A stretch of DNA of 64,000 nt from Marinomonas pollencensis (GTDB lineage Bacteria > Pseudomonadota > Gammaproteobacteria > Pseudomonadales > Marinomonadaceae), in assembly GCF_003387375.1 (NCBI RefSeq), contig NZ_QUNG01000018.1:1-64000 (forward strand), given 5' to 3'. The position numbers were made by a program, and so were the translations under genes. Below are positions 48,419 to 57,430 of this stretch, in pieces (within the stretch, counting starts at the first letter, position 1; the number at the start of each line of letters is the position of its first letter). The notes under the pieces were generated by a model, which was not told where the DNA came from, did not search any database, and worked only from the letters and a program-made list of their open reading frames with translations.

Positions 48419-48495
48419 GCACCCGTAGCTCAGCTGGATAGAGCGTCGCCCTCCGGAGGCGAAGGCCGGAGGTTCGAATCCTCTCGGGTGTGCCA
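48419..48495 (+). tRNA. tRNA-Arg (anticodon CCG)
   Basis: The cloverleaf folds fully: acceptor GCACCCG/CGGGTGT, D arm AGCTCAGCTGGATAGAGC, anticodon stem TCGCC/GGCGA with loop CTCCGGA (anticodon CCG, codon CGG), T arm with GGTTCGAATC, discriminator G and an encoded CCA. It is 77 bases long. A T run follows within five bases. A possible promoter TTGTCG-N18-TAGAAT lies at 48324-48353. Confidence 0.97.
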
Positions 48496-48711
48496 TTTTT
48501 CTTGTAAGGTATGTTTTTTCCCTTTGTGGTTTATTGGTTCAGCGCTGTATTTCGCTGGCGTTTTCCTTCTTTGTCCCCTTTTATTTGTTTTAAATTCTAC
48601 TTGTTTCACTGTTCGCTTGAACTCTTTTGCGTGCTTATCTGTGCTAATTATCCGTTGTTCCATGAAGGAAAAAGGCTATAGTAACGGGTGTGTTTGAGAG
48701 GGATATGATGT

Positions 48712-49647
48712 ATGAATTTTCAAGACCTTGAGGTCGTGCTAAAAGTGGCGGAATTTCGCAGTATTACGGCGGCGGCAACGAGTCTGGATATGCGTGTGGC
48801 AACCGCGAGTGCCGCGCTTAAGCGAGTAGAAGCGAATCTTGGAGTGGAGTTGTTTGTACGAACCACTCGTCAGTTAAAGCTGTCAGCGGCCGGCGAACTG
48901 TATTTACCACAATGTCAGCAAGCGCTGAATACGTTAGAGTCTGCTAAACAGACGGTGCGTGAAGGTTTAGCAACACTGCACGATGAAATTCGTATCGCCC
49001 TTTCTTCTGACCTTGGGCGCAATATCGTTACGCCTTGGTTGGATGAATTTTTGGCGCAGTACCCAAATGTTTCTTTGCGCAGCAACATCAGTGACAGCAA
49101 CATTGATTTTTATCGCGATTCGGTTGATATGGCGTTGCGTTATGGAGCGCCAACGGATGCCAGCATGTATGGTTTTAAAATCTGCAATGTGCCGCGTTTA
49201 GTCTGTGCCTCCCCGGCGTATTTAGAAGCGCATGGCACGCCCACTCAGCCTGAAGATTTAAAGCAATTTAATGGGCTGTTTTATCAGTTACAAGATATTG
49301 TGCAAGATGAATGGCGCTTTAATAAAGACGGGGCAAGCTACAAGGTGAAGCTAAAGGGAAATCGCGCCTCTAACGACGGTGACCTAGTCAGGCGTTGGTG
49401 TCTCTCTGGCAGTGGTGTGGCAATGAAATCCTGTCTCGATATGTCAAAACATTTGCTGAATGGCCAAGTGGTCAATCTGATGGCGGATTATAAACCGCTC
49501 GCCACTGAGCTTTGGTTGGTGTGCCCGAGTCGCCAATCGATCACGCCGACCATGCGTTTATTACGTGATTTTTTGCGAGAAAAAACCAAGCAAGTGTTAA
49601 CGCAAATGGTGGCGCAGAAGATCCTAGATGCAAGTGTATTAGAGTAG
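48712..49647 (+). CDS. LysR-family transcriptional regulator
   Basis: 311 residues with an N-terminal HTH (AEFRSITAAATSLDMRVATASAALKRVEANLGVELF) and a substrate domain of the CrgA/AaeR-like group (VDMALRYGAPTDASMYG). Convergent with the TauE/SafE gene. Target not evident. Confidence 0.88.
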   Translation: MNFQDLEVVLKVAEFRSITAAATSLDMRVATASAALKRVEANLGVELFVRTTRQLKLSAAGELYLPQCQQALNTLESAKQTVREGLATLHDEIRIALSSDLGRNIVTPWLDEFLAQYPNVSLRSNISDSNIDFYRDSVDMALRYGAPTDASMYGFKICNVPRLVCASPAYLEAHGTPTQPEDLKQFNGLFYQLQDIVQDEWRFNKDGASYKVKLKGNRASNDGDLVRRWCLSGSGVAMKSCLDMSKHLLNGQVVNLMADYKPLATELWLVCPSRQSITPTMRLLRDFLREKTKQVLTQMVAQKILDASVLE

Positions 49648-49670
49648 TTTGATGGGGCTTAAAGGCAGGG

Positions 49671-50414
49671 TTATAAGGTGCTGATCAGCCCTGCTACCAA
49701 CATTTTCATGCCGGTCAGAAACAACACTATGTAGCTGATTTTATAGATCATTTCTTGAGATAAAATGTTGACCAGCCAAACGCCAGTACGGACCCCTAAA
49801 AAGGCGATGGGAAGCAGCACTAAGGAGGCTTCTAAATTGCTTGTATTCAGCTCACCTAAATAGGCGTACGGGATCAGCTTCAGAAAGTTTAAGCTCGCAA
49901 AGAACACCACACTGGTGCCAATATATTGCTGTTTGGGCAGTTTTTTTGGCAATAAATGCATGGTTGCCGGTGGCCCACCTGCATGGGCTATGGTGCTTGC
50001 AAAGCCCGATAATAAGGTCAGAAAGTGGCCTTTTGCTGGCAGATTATTCGCGTTTTTTCTCGGTAAAAGTTTTTGAACTAAAAATAACAGTGCCAGCCCA
50101 CCAATCAACAATTCCACCACAGCGCTTGGCAGTGAGCCAATAAAAAAAGACGCCACTAGTATGCCGAGGATTGCGCCGGGTAGCATGTGTTTAAGTTCAC
50201 GGTAGTTACAGTTTTTTCTGTGATAGAAGAGCGCAATTACATCCATCAGGCAGAGTAGCGGCAGTAAAATAGCGGCAGCTTGCAGGGGCGGAATCGTCAT
50301 TGCGATGAGCGGCACAGATAACATGCCTAGAATACCGCCAACGCCGCCTTTACCCATGCCGTAGAAAAACACAGCGGGAACCGCCGCAAAATAAAACCAA
50401 AGATTGCTGATCAT
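49671..50414 (-). CDS. TauE/SafE family sulfite or organic-anion exporter
   Basis: About 247 residues from ATG 50414 (MISNLWFYFAAVPAVFFYGMGKGG), all hydrophobic helices. Family motifs: GKGGVGGILGMLSVPLIAM and, in the second half, AGGPPATMHLLPKKLPKQQYIGTS. The frame extends upstream to 50549 but overlaps the preceding gene, and the family starts at the chosen Met. Last gene of a run MRJP - OpuAC-like - TauE. Known relatives export sulfite, sulfoacetate or other C2-C3 sulfonates; the substrate here is not shown. Confidence 0.85.
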   Translation of the reverse strand: MISNLWFYFAAVPAVFFYGMGKGGVGGILGMLSVPLIAMTIPPLQAAAILLPLLCLMDVIALFYHRKNCNYRELKHMLPGAILGILVASFFIGSLPSAVVELLIGGLALLFLVQKLLPRKNANNLPAKGHFLTLLSGFASTIAHAGGPPATMHLLPKKLPKQQYIGTSVVFFASLNFLKLIPYAYLGELNTSNLEASLVLLPIAFLGVRTGVWLVNILSQEMIYKISYIVLFLTGMKMLVAGLISTL

Positions 50415-50482
50415 AGTGTTCTCAAAAAACTGATCGTTGTGTAACACGTCTGCGATCAGGGTGGTAAGGAAAAAGCGCAAGC

Positions 50483-51268
50483 TTAGCTTGCTGGGTGTTG
50501 GTCGAGCCAGGTGCGTGTTACCAGATCGAGAGGGTGTCCTTCTCGGCAAACCTGATAATCCAGTTTGGCAATGATCTCATTGGAAAAGCGCAGCGTATCT
50601 AATCTCTCTAGTTGAGATTGAGTGAAGGCCGCAGATCGATCTTGGCGTAGCAGTAAGATGGCTTTGTCGACAATGCCGAGCAAACCTTTAGGCTCAACAA
50701 TTTCACGAATTACAAATTTGTGATGTAAAAACTGTGGCTTCCAAAGCGGCACGACTAGCCATTCTTTTTTCTCTACCGCTCGTTCAAAGGCGGTAAAGCA
50801 GTCTTCTTCTGTGCCCGTATGAAATTGGTAGCCCGCTTGGCTTAGACCGTAAGATTCCATCATTTGAATGGAGAATCGCGTAATACCTGCACCAGGATTA
50901 ATCCCCTGAATGTCTTTGTTCATTTGGCGGATCACCTCAGGTTTAAGCAGATCACTTACTGCTGAGACAGTGTCAGCAGGGACGTAGTCTGGCACACCCC
51001 ATAGCGCATAAGGCTGATAATGCAGACCCAGTTCCAATAAAGGGGCTGCGGTTTCCACATCGGCCTGATAAATGCCATGGCTCGAAGGCAGCCAAGCTGA
51101 GGCAAGCATATCGATTTCCCCAGATTTTAATTTCAGAAAATTTTCTTGATGCGGGGAGTAAATTCTTTCCACTTCAAATCCCATATCTTGTAAAACATGG
51201 CGAATAATAGACGCGGTTACCCGATGGAAAGAGAGATCAGTCACTCCCATTTTGATGATGTTAGACAT
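50483..51268 (-). CDS. ProX/OpuAC-like quaternary-amine-binding domain protein without signal peptide
   Basis: 261 residues that are nearly all substrate-binding domain: KMGVTDLSFHRVTASIIRHVLQDMGFEVE, MLASAWLPSSHGIYQ, VPDYVPADTVSAVSDLL, GINPGAGITR, VVPLWKPQFL. These match glycine betaine/proline-betaine binding proteins (OpuAC). The protein begins directly at the first strand, with no signal peptide or lipobox, so it is predicted cytoplasmic. No ABC ATPase or permease gene is adjacent. It could be a cytosolic sensor or a buffer for the neighbouring permease; that is inference. Confidence 0.8.
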   Translation of the reverse strand: MSNIIKMGVTDLSFHRVTASIIRHVLQDMGFEVERIYSPHQENFLKLKSGEIDMLASAWLPSSHGIYQADVETAAPLLELGLHYQPYALWGVPDYVPADTVSAVSDLLKPEVIRQMNKDIQGINPGAGITRFSIQMMESYGLSQAGYQFHTGTEEDCFTAFERAVEKKEWLVVPLWKPQFLHHKFVIREIVEPKGLLGIVDKAILLLRQDRSAAFTQSQLERLDTLRFSNEIIAKLDYQVCREGHPLDLVTRTWLDQHPAS

Positions 51269-51327
51269 ATTTATTTAATACTCAATAGAAGAGGGTGAAG
51301 CGGTTGTATGTTGCGCTGAGACTAGTA

Positions 51328-51351
51328 AGCAGGGGGATTACACCCCCTGCT
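51328..51351 (-). terminator. Hairpin between the MRJP and OpuAC-like genes
   Basis: AGCAGGGGG/CCCCCTGCT, a perfect 9-bp GC-rich stem with a 6-base loop, lies 11 bp after the MRJP stop. No T run is seen, so termination may be partial. Confidence 0.45.
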
Positions 51352-51361
51352 ATTATGTCAT

Positions 51362-52450
51362 TTAGTCTTGGTTTAGCTTGATGCGAACAACATGGAAGGG
51401 TTTGCTTGCACCTTCTTCGCCAGCATTAAGAGCGGGGTTTAGGCTAAGTGAATTTTGTGTAACGTATAGGTAACCGTTATGGATAGAAAAGCCATCCGCC
51501 CAAGAAAGCAATTTTTTATCTTGAGCAAAGATGCGGTAACCGTCTTTGTTGACGATACCAATGGCGTCTTTCTCAACATCACCCACATAAATATCGCCAT
51601 TGTCGGCCATAATCATGCCATCACTTGGGCGTTTTTCGCTGTAAAACTCAATGCTGTCTGAAAGGGCTTTTTCGCTCAACTTTTTATCTGCTAACGATGC
51701 CGCAGGTAAGCGGTAGATAACGCTGCCGTTTACCGTGCCGAAATAGACCCAGTTATTTTCAGCGTCCATAGTAATTGGGTTCAAGCCAAGGTAAATCGGA
51801 TGCTTTTTGCCATCTTCACGTTTGCTAGACATCAAAGCGCCATCAACCACCATATCGTGATGTGGTGCGAGCAAGGCTTTGTCTGCTTCCAGCACTCGGC
51901 GGGAGGTACCGGTTTTCAGGTCGACAACAATAAAAGCAGGCGCGGCTGCACCGTATAAGTTGCCCAAGCTGGTGTCGGCAATGTAGATCTTGTTGCGTTT
52001 CGTGTCGATCACAAAGTCTTGTAAAAACGAGTTTGAAGCCATCGCTTTAGGATCGATCTTAATGTTTTTGAATAATTTGTTATGAACTGTGTCCCAAGCA
52101 ACAATCTGTGCTGGAGCAGTGGCGCTGCCCATGTCTAAAATCCATACGACGCCATCTTGGGTGCTGTCGATACCAATAACGGCAGATAGGCCGACTTTGC
52201 CTTTATCTGGGCCATCAGCCCAATCTTTGGTTGGGAAAGGCACGGTAGAGCCGTCTTTTAGCAATTCAACCACTCGGTAGGTTGGGTTATCTAGCGGCTG
52301 CATAGATAAAAATGTTCGACCTTGATCAGTCACCGTAATATTGCCTGGGCGAGAGCTGTCGATAGTAGCAACTTGTTCAATATCAGCCGCTTGCGCTGTA
52401 CTGAATGCCAGAGTTGCGGCCAGAGTTAGAAGGGTATTTAGAGGTTTCAT
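51362..52450 (-). CDS. Major royal jelly / yellow-family exported beta-propeller protein
   Basis: 362 residues with a clear signal peptide (cleavage after AQA, about 22). The rest matches bacterial MRJP/yellow (PF03022-type) propellers: GNITVTDQGRTFLSMQPLDNP, LSAVIGIDSTQDGVVWILDMG, FLQDFVIDTKRNKIYIADTS, GLNPITMDAENNWVYFG, PSDGMIMADNGDIYVGDVEKDAI. Bacterial members are poorly characterised; some insect members act on dopachrome. First in the run leading to the OpuAC-like and TauE genes. Confidence 0.82.
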   Translation of the reverse strand: MKPLNTLLTLAATLAFSTAQAADIEQVATIDSSRPGNITVTDQGRTFLSMQPLDNPTYRVVELLKDGSTVPFPTKDWADGPDKGKVGLSAVIGIDSTQDGVVWILDMGSATAPAQIVAWDTVHNKLFKNIKIDPKAMASNSFLQDFVIDTKRNKIYIADTSLGNLYGAAAPAFIVVDLKTGTSRRVLEADKALLAPHHDMVVDGALMSSKREDGKKHPIYLGLNPITMDAENNWVYFGTVNGSVIYRLPAASLADKKLSEKALSDSIEFYSEKRPSDGMIMADNGDIYVGDVEKDAIGIVNKDGYRIFAQDKKLLSWADGFSIHNGYLYVTQNSLSLNPALNAGEEGASKPFHVVRIKLNQD

Positions 52451-52520
52451 ATTTGGGTACTCGCGTTTATTCCCTTGTGCTATTTAAGCCTAAAGGTGTG
52501 TGGTGAAGGGGTTACAGACA

Positions 52521-52811
52521 TTAAGAAATCTGAGTCATTTCATTAAGGGTAAAGGTGGTAATAGCGCCTTCTGTGGCTTTGACATACTCAGCAAGTTGGT
52601 CATTGGCCATGTGTGCCTGCCACAGTTCACGTGACACCCAGTTTTCGTACAGGGTGAAATGTTCTGGCGCTTGATTGTCCTGATGCAGGTCGTAGTTAAT
52701 GCAACCTTCTTCAGCACGGGTTACAGCAAGCAGTTTAATCAGCTCTGCTTTGACCAGCTCGATGCTCTCTGTTTTGGCAATAATATTGGCAATGACGGTT
52801 AATTGAGACAT
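52521..52811 (-). CDS. Antibiotic biosynthesis monooxygenase (ABM) domain protein
   Basis: 96 residues from ATG 52811 (MSQLTVIANIIAKTESIELVKAEL, GGAG upstream). Dimeric ferredoxin-like ABM fold: RAEEGCINYDLHQDN, FTLYENWVSRELWQAHMAND. E. coli YgiN, a relative, is a quinol monooxygenase. The frame extends to 52958 without supporting family sequence. Its upstream region shares a 16-bp element with the grxB promoter region. Confidence 0.85.
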   Translation of the reverse strand: MSQLTVIANIIAKTESIELVKAELIKLLAVTRAEEGCINYDLHQDNQAPEHFTLYENWVSRELWQAHMANDQLAEYVKATEGAITTFTLNEMTQIS

Positions 52812-52917
52812 GGGAAACTCCACCTTGGTTAAGCGCCTGAACTTGTGTTCCGACTGGGTTGTTAATATGGGGCTCATAGTAGGCGGCTTACGGGGCGTGA
52901 TAAAGCGCTTACATTTT

Positions 52918-52933
52918 GAATGATTTTCAAATT
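52918..52933. promoter_or_regulatory. 16-bp element shared with the grxB upstream region
   Basis: GAATGATTTTCAAATT occurs exactly here and at 55209-55224. Here it extends into a perfect dyad TTTCAA-A-TTGAAA. It is 107 bp upstream of the ABM start. Confidence 0.45.
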
Positions 52934-53404
52934 GAAATTGATAGTCTGATTGACTCAATAAAGAGGGCTTTTGATAAAGGTGTTCTTTTTTATGTTGTTG
53001 TTTTTATTAATTGTTTTTCTTCTTTAAATTTCTTGAGATGATTTTTTTGTGGTTTTTTATGTCGCGACTGGTTAGCAAACTTGTGTTATTACCTAGGTTA
53101 CAGCGTAATAATCCATTATGGGATTGAGAGCCAACTAGATGTTGTTGAGAAAGGCGTACGCTTTATTGGCAAAAGCGGCGCGAATGGGCTGATTGCCGGA
53201 TGAGCAAACTAGGTGTTGTGGAGAAAGGCGTACGCTTTACTGGCAAAAGCGGCGCGAATGGGGGCTCAACCCCGAAGGGCATGAGTTAAAAGCTTGTGTT
53301 ATTTGTTCAGCATCTCGTTAATAGGGCCGCTACTCACATTCGATGCTCGCCTCGAACAACACGCTTTTATCCTCATGCTGAGGCCAGGGGCTGGTCCGTT
53401 TTTT
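52934..53404. repeat. Intergenic stretch with a duplicated 59-bp segment
   Basis: 53130-53188 and 53204-53262 are near-identical direct copies 74 bp apart (AGAAAGGCGTACGCTTT core, then GGCAAAAGCGGCGCGAATGGG). The core is nearly palindromic. No gene is seen in 590 bp. An orphan plus-strand terminator closes the stretch. Confidence 0.75.
53382..53404 (+). terminator. Orphan plus-strand terminator-like hairpin
   Basis: GGCCAG-GGG-CTGGTC then CCG and six T. No plus-strand gene precedes it for several kilobases, so it may end an unannotated RNA arising between 52.9 and 53.3 kb. Confidence 0.45.
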
Positions 53405-54430
53405 CTAGAACAGGATGGCTGTTTTGCCGATGGATTTGCCGCTTTCGATGCGTTTATGGGCTTCTTTTAGCACGTCTGCATTTAGCCCAGTTAACGTTTC
53501 AGTGAGCAAGGTTTTCATGCGGCCAGCGTCGATCAAATTGGCCATTTGGAATAAAATATCTTGCTGTTTACTGATGTCATCTGTGTTGAACAGCGAACGG
53601 GTAAACATTAGCTCCCAAATAAAGCCCGCCGATTTTGCTTGCAGTTGTGATAAGTCAATGCCGCCATCAAACTCAACAATAGAACTGATTAAGCCTTGTG
53701 GTGCGATCAGTTCTACCATGGCTTCCCAATGGCCTTTGGTGTCGGCCACATTGAAAATGTAATCCACATGTTGGATGCCTTGTTGGCGAACCGAGTTCAC
53801 CAAGTCGTGGTGGTTAGCCACATAATCAGCGCCCAGGTCTTTTACCCATTGCTCTGTTTCTGGGCGAGAAGCAGTGGCGATAACAGTGAGGTTCGTCAAC
53901 TGTTTGGCGATTTGGATAGTCGAAGAGCCGACACCGCCAGCGCCACCAATGACGAGGAGCGTTTTCTTCTCAGTCGGAGTCACTCTTAGACGATCGAATA
54001 GTGCTTCCCAAGCGGTTAGAGAGACCAGTGGCATTACGGCGGCTTCGGCGTCAGTTAGGCTTTTAGGAGCATGTGCCGTGATGCGATGGTCGACCGCATG
54101 GTATTGCGCATGAGCGCCTTGACGGGAAACGTCGCCCGCGTAATAAACGCGATCACCAATGTTAAAACCAGTAACCTCTGCGCCTTTTTCTACCACAGTA
54201 CCAACCGCGTCATAACCGATGACTTTTGGCGCCTCTAGGGTTTTGTCGAGCGCACTGCGAATGCGTATTTTGGCGTCAGCTGGGTTAATTGAGCTGGCCG
54301 ACACTTTTACTAATAAGTCTTGTTCGCCAATAGTTGGCAGCTCAAGTTGGGTATCGAATAAGCTTTCTGCGTGGTCAATGGGTAACGATTGAGTGAAAGC
54401 GACGGCGTTCATTTTAGAAGGTAAAGACAT
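53405..54430 (-). CDS. Zinc-type alcohol dehydrogenase / quinone oxidoreductase family protein
   Basis: An MDR-superfamily NAD(P)H-dependent oxidoreductase. About 341 residues from ATG 54430 (GGAGAATATC upstream): GroES-like domain with KVSASSINPADAKIRIR and VIGYDAVGTVVEKG, and a Rossmann domain with LLVIGGAGGVGSSTIQIAKQL. The catalytic-zinc Cys of classical ADH is absent and the NPAD motif is present, as in the TIGR02817 YogA-type group. Follows grxB by 35 bp, so probably cotranscribed and acting on quinones or electrophiles. Confidence 0.88.
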   Translation of the reverse strand: MSLPSKMNAVAFTQSLPIDHAESLFDTQLELPTIGEQDLLVKVSASSINPADAKIRIRSALDKTLEAPKVIGYDAVGTVVEKGAEVTGFNIGDRVYYAGDVSRQGAHAQYHAVDHRITAHAPKSLTDAEAAVMPLVSLTAWEALFDRLRVTPTEKKTLLVIGGAGGVGSSTIQIAKQLTNLTVIATASRPETEQWVKDLGADYVANHHDLVNSVRQQGIQHVDYIFNVADTKGHWEAMVELIAPQGLISSIVEFDGGIDLSQLQAKSAGFIWELMFTRSLFNTDDISKQQDILFQMANLIDAGRMKTLLTETLTGLNADVLKEAHKRIESGKSIGKTAILF

Positions 54431-54465
54431 GATATTCTCCAATATTATTAAGGGTAAATATAGGC

Positions 54466-55095
54466 TTAGCGCAACAGTGGAATAGACAAACGAGCGCTTT
54501 GTTGGTGGAGCCAAGCATCCAGATGCGGAGGCCAAGTAACACTTGCTTCGCTGTAAAAACCGCGCAGAATTGAGAAGTAAATCGCTTGATCTGTGAGCAC
54601 TAATGCCGACTCACCTGCGCTTAGCTGGAGTGCTTTTTCGGCATCGATGACCAATAAATTAACCTGACTTACAATCTCATCGGTGTGCTCAATCAAGCGT
54701 TCAAAGTTCAACTCGGGCGTCTGTTTTTTGTCTTTCCACAAGGCTTTGCTTGCCGGGCTTTGGAATTCGCCTAAATCCAGCTCTGCCCAGCGTGGGTAAC
54801 CAATTGCTTGCAGTAAGGGAAAGGCGCGAGATTGCCAATCCGCTGTGCCAGCCAGAGGTGCTGTATAGGTGGTTGCTTGTAACGACATTAAGTACTGAAT
54901 GATGTCGTTACTTTCTGTCATTGGTTCACCATTCTCTTTGATTAGTAGCGGCACGATTTTCTTACCAATGATTTGGTTGATGCTGGTGTTGTCGCTGTAA
55001 TCGACAATAATTTCTTCTAATCGGATGCCAAGTGTTGCGGCCACGTAACGTACGCGAGCGCAAAAAGGACAATGTTGATAAATATAGAGCTTCAT
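54466..55095 (-). CDS. grxB: Glutaredoxin 2 (GST-like)
   Basis: 209 residues. N-terminal thioredoxin-like domain with active site CPFC (9-12) in MKLYIYQHCPFCARVRYVA and the cis-Pro loop KKIVPLLIKENG, followed by MTESNDIIQYL and an all-helical C-terminal domain, as in E. coli Grx2. It reduces protein disulfides using glutathione. First gene of grxB-oxidoreductase. Confidence 0.9.
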   Translation of the reverse strand: MKLYIYQHCPFCARVRYVAATLGIRLEEIIVDYSDNTSINQIIGKKIVPLLIKENGEPMTESNDIIQYLMSLQATTYTAPLAGTADWQSRAFPLLQAIGYPRWAELDLGEFQSPASKALWKDKKQTPELNFERLIEHTDEIVSQVNLLVIDAEKALQLSAGESALVLTDQAIYFSILRGFYSEASVTWPPHLDAWLHQQSARLSIPLLR

Positions 55096-55494
55096 TCAAT
55101 CGCACCTTTAATTCAAAGGGTTATGGGTCAGTCTTTTGTCGCGTTAAGGCGTCAGTAAGTCGGGCTAGAATAACCAAGGGGCGGTGTTAGAAAAACGCCT
55201 TTGAGAATGAATGATTTTCAAATTAATTTTGATGATAAATGTGTGTTTTTACCTGCTACTAGATAGAAAACAGCGATTCTTGGTGGTTCTAGGTTTAGCT
55301 TGAACCGCCAGTGTTGTTATCTTTGGTTGTTCTCAGAGGTTAAAAAAAGCGTTGTGAAGAAGCCGAATTAGCCAAAATGAATGGCGGTGTTTTTTATCAT
55401 CTAGAACAAGGATTTGTAGATTTAGTCTGTTTGAGTCTGGCAATAGCGCGGTGTTTGTATAAAATAATCGTCATTTACTTAATAAGAATTCGAT
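55096..55494. promoter_or_regulatory. Divergent intergenic region grxB / gntR
   Basis: 400 bp, AT-rich, without a gene. It holds the second copy of GAATGATTTTCAAATT (55209-55224), 114 bp upstream of grxB and extended by AATTTTGATGAT. Promoters for both genes must lie here but are not clear enough to place. Confidence 0.45.
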
Positions 55495-56262
55495 ATGTCG
55501 TTTAGTGGTCGTCGCTACCAACAAGTAGCTAAGCAAATTCGCAATACATTGCTCTCTGGTGAGTTACCCGTTGGTGGGCGCTTACCATCAGAGCGAGACC
55601 TGAGTGAACGTTATGGCGCAAGCCGAGCGACCATTCGAGAAGCGATTATCATGCTTGAGCTGCAAGGTCTGGTAGAAGTGAAGCAAGGCTCTGGCATCTT
55701 TTTTGTTGAAAATGTAGATAACAATTCACTGATTGGTGAAGCAGAAAGTAGCATTGGGCCGTTTGAGCTTTTACAAGCGCGCCAATTACTGGAAACCAAC
55801 ATTGCGTCTTTTGCCGCTACCCAAATTACCGCCGCCCATGTGCGAGAAATGCGCGCTTTGTTAAAAGCCCAAGAAGAAGAAATTAATGGCGACAGTAAAC
55901 GCTTTAATGAGCTAGACCATAACTTTCATATGGTAATTGCGGATGCCACACAGAACAACATGCTGATCCAAATGGCCCAGTCGATGTGGGATAGCGTGCG
56001 CACAGAAAACCCGTTATGGGATGCTTTAAATGCTCAGTATTTTCATGAGAAGCGTTTGCAGTCGCTGTGGTTATCAGATCATAAAAATATCTTAATAGCG
56101 TTACAAAAACGCTCACCTCAAGAAACCAAGCAAGCGGTTTGGCAGCATATTGAAAACGCCAAGAAAGAGCTGTTTAAGGTGTCGAATGTGGAAGAGCCTG
56201 ATTTTGAGGGCTACTTATTTGCGGCGAATGCAGTGCCCACATTAAACAATGATATTGAATAA
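55495..56262 (+). CDS. GntR-family (FadR subfamily) transcriptional regulator
   Basis: 255 residues: N-terminal winged HTH (RYQQVAKQIRNTLLSGELPVGGRLPSERDLSERYGASRATIREAI), then the helical FCD ligand domain (about 95-225), close to UxuR/ExuR in appearance (LMLELQGLVEVKQGSGIFF-like junction). Such proteins often respond to sugar acids. It precedes the LacI gene and heads the sugar-acid locus. Confidence 0.9.
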   Translation: MSFSGRRYQQVAKQIRNTLLSGELPVGGRLPSERDLSERYGASRATIREAIIMLELQGLVEVKQGSGIFFVENVDNNSLIGEAESSIGPFELLQARQLLETNIASFAATQITAAHVREMRALLKAQEEEINGDSKRFNELDHNFHMVIADATQNNMLIQMAQSMWDSVRTENPLWDALNAQYFHEKRLQSLWLSDHKNILIALQKRSPQETKQAVWQHIENAKKELFKVSNVEEPDFEGYLFAANAVPTLNNDIE

Positions 56263-56328
56263 GTTTCCCGTTGCCACACTCAATGCTTTACGGGTATATA
56301 AGAGTCTGTGTTTAGGGAAGCCAATATA

Positions 56329-57354
56329 ATGGTACAGAAAAAAAATCTCACATTAAAAGACATTGCTAAAGAACTGGGTGTGTCGACCGCCACTGTCTCC
56401 TTGGCCATCAATAATAGCTCGTTAGTGGCGGAAAAAACGCGTTTATTGGTGCTCTCTAAAATCAAAGAAGTCGGCTATGTGTATAACCGTCGTGCGGCGA
56501 GTCTGATTACTGGAAAAAGCGGTATGGTCGGATTAGCGGTGCATGACTTTACCAACCCTTATTTTACCGAAGTCTGTGCCAGTGCCGAGAAAACCTTGGC
56601 GCAAGAAGGGCGTATGTCTTTGTTATGCAACTCTCATGAATCTCTTCCTCTACAAGAGCGTTTTATTAATGCGTTAATCGAACATAACTCCGATGGTTTG
56701 CTCTTGTGTCCCGTGGTTGGCACCGAAGTAGAACAGTTGCAGCCGTTATTAACCCGAGGCTTGCCAACGGTATTGGTAACCCGAGATGTGGACGGTGCCA
56801 ATATGGATTTTGTCGGCAATGATGAGCGTTTCTCTTTTCACCTTGCGACACGACACCTGATTAATTTAGGTCATAAGCGCATTGCTTTTATCGGTGGTGC
56901 ATTAGATGCGAAAGCCGCAAGAGATAGGCGATCAGGGTACGTGGATGCGTTAAAACTAAACGGTTTGCCGGTGGATGAACGCTTGTTATTTGATTGTGAT
57001 AACCATTCGGAAGCGGCGGAAAAAATACTGCCTGAAGTCTTGTCTATTGAATCTCCACCTACGGCCATCGTTGGGTTTTCTGATTTAATTGCACTAGGGG
57101 TCTTATCTGCTTTGATCGCGTTAGGATTAGAGCCGGGTAAAGACATTGCCGTAGTGGGGTGTGACAATATTGCTGAAAGCAGTCGGCATTATTCACAGTT
57201 AACCACGGTCAATGTGCAAAAGTCACAAATTGGCCAAATGGCCGCTAGCTTTCTTTTCCAACGTTTGCAAAACCCTCATATGCCTCCCCAACGAAAGATT
57301 TTTGAATCTGAATTGATTGTACGTCGCTCTTGTGGTGCTTATCGCGTTAGCTAA
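56329..57354 (+). CDS. LacI-family transcriptional regulator
   Basis: 341 residues from ATG 56329 (GGAAG upstream): HTH with LKDIAKELGVSTATVSLAINN, hinge, and a periplasmic-binding-protein-like effector domain (GLAVHDFTNPYFTEVCASAE, GHKRIAFIGGALDA, VGCDNIAESS). It is the best candidate for the AT-rich CG-centred palindromes around the next gene. The effector is probably a sugar or sugar acid. Confidence 0.92.
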   Translation: MVQKKNLTLKDIAKELGVSTATVSLAINNSSLVAEKTRLLVLSKIKEVGYVYNRRAASLITGKSGMVGLAVHDFTNPYFTEVCASAEKTLAQEGRMSLLCNSHESLPLQERFINALIEHNSDGLLLCPVVGTEVEQLQPLLTRGLPTVLVTRDVDGANMDFVGNDERFSFHLATRHLINLGHKRIAFIGGALDAKAARDRRSGYVDALKLNGLPVDERLLFDCDNHSEAAEKILPEVLSIESPPTAIVGFSDLIALGVLSALIALGLEPGKDIAVVGCDNIAESSRHYSQLTTVNVQKSQIGQMAASFLFQRLQNPHMPPQRKIFESELIVRRSCGAYRVS

Positions 57355-57407
57355 TTGTTTTCCTTTATAAAACGCCAATTTTTCTATTGATCATTTAGAG
57401 ATAATTT

Positions 57408-57423
57408 TTTAAAACGATTTAAA
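57408..57423. promoter_or_regulatory. LacI-type operator candidate O1
   Basis: TTTAAAACGATTTAAA, one mismatch from the perfect palindrome TTTAAATCGATTTAAA. It lies directly upstream of the -35 hexamer. Confidence 0.6.
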
Positions 57424-57430
57424 AGCCTGC

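Noticed and set aside
48430..48663. Minus-strand frame reading [20 protein letters not shown]
   Set aside because: It is the antisense of the tRNA-Arg gene, a common false gene prediction.
53130..53262. Integron attC sites
   Set aside because: The duplicated segments lack paired GTTRRRY/RYYYAAC core sites, and no integrase or cassette genes are nearby.
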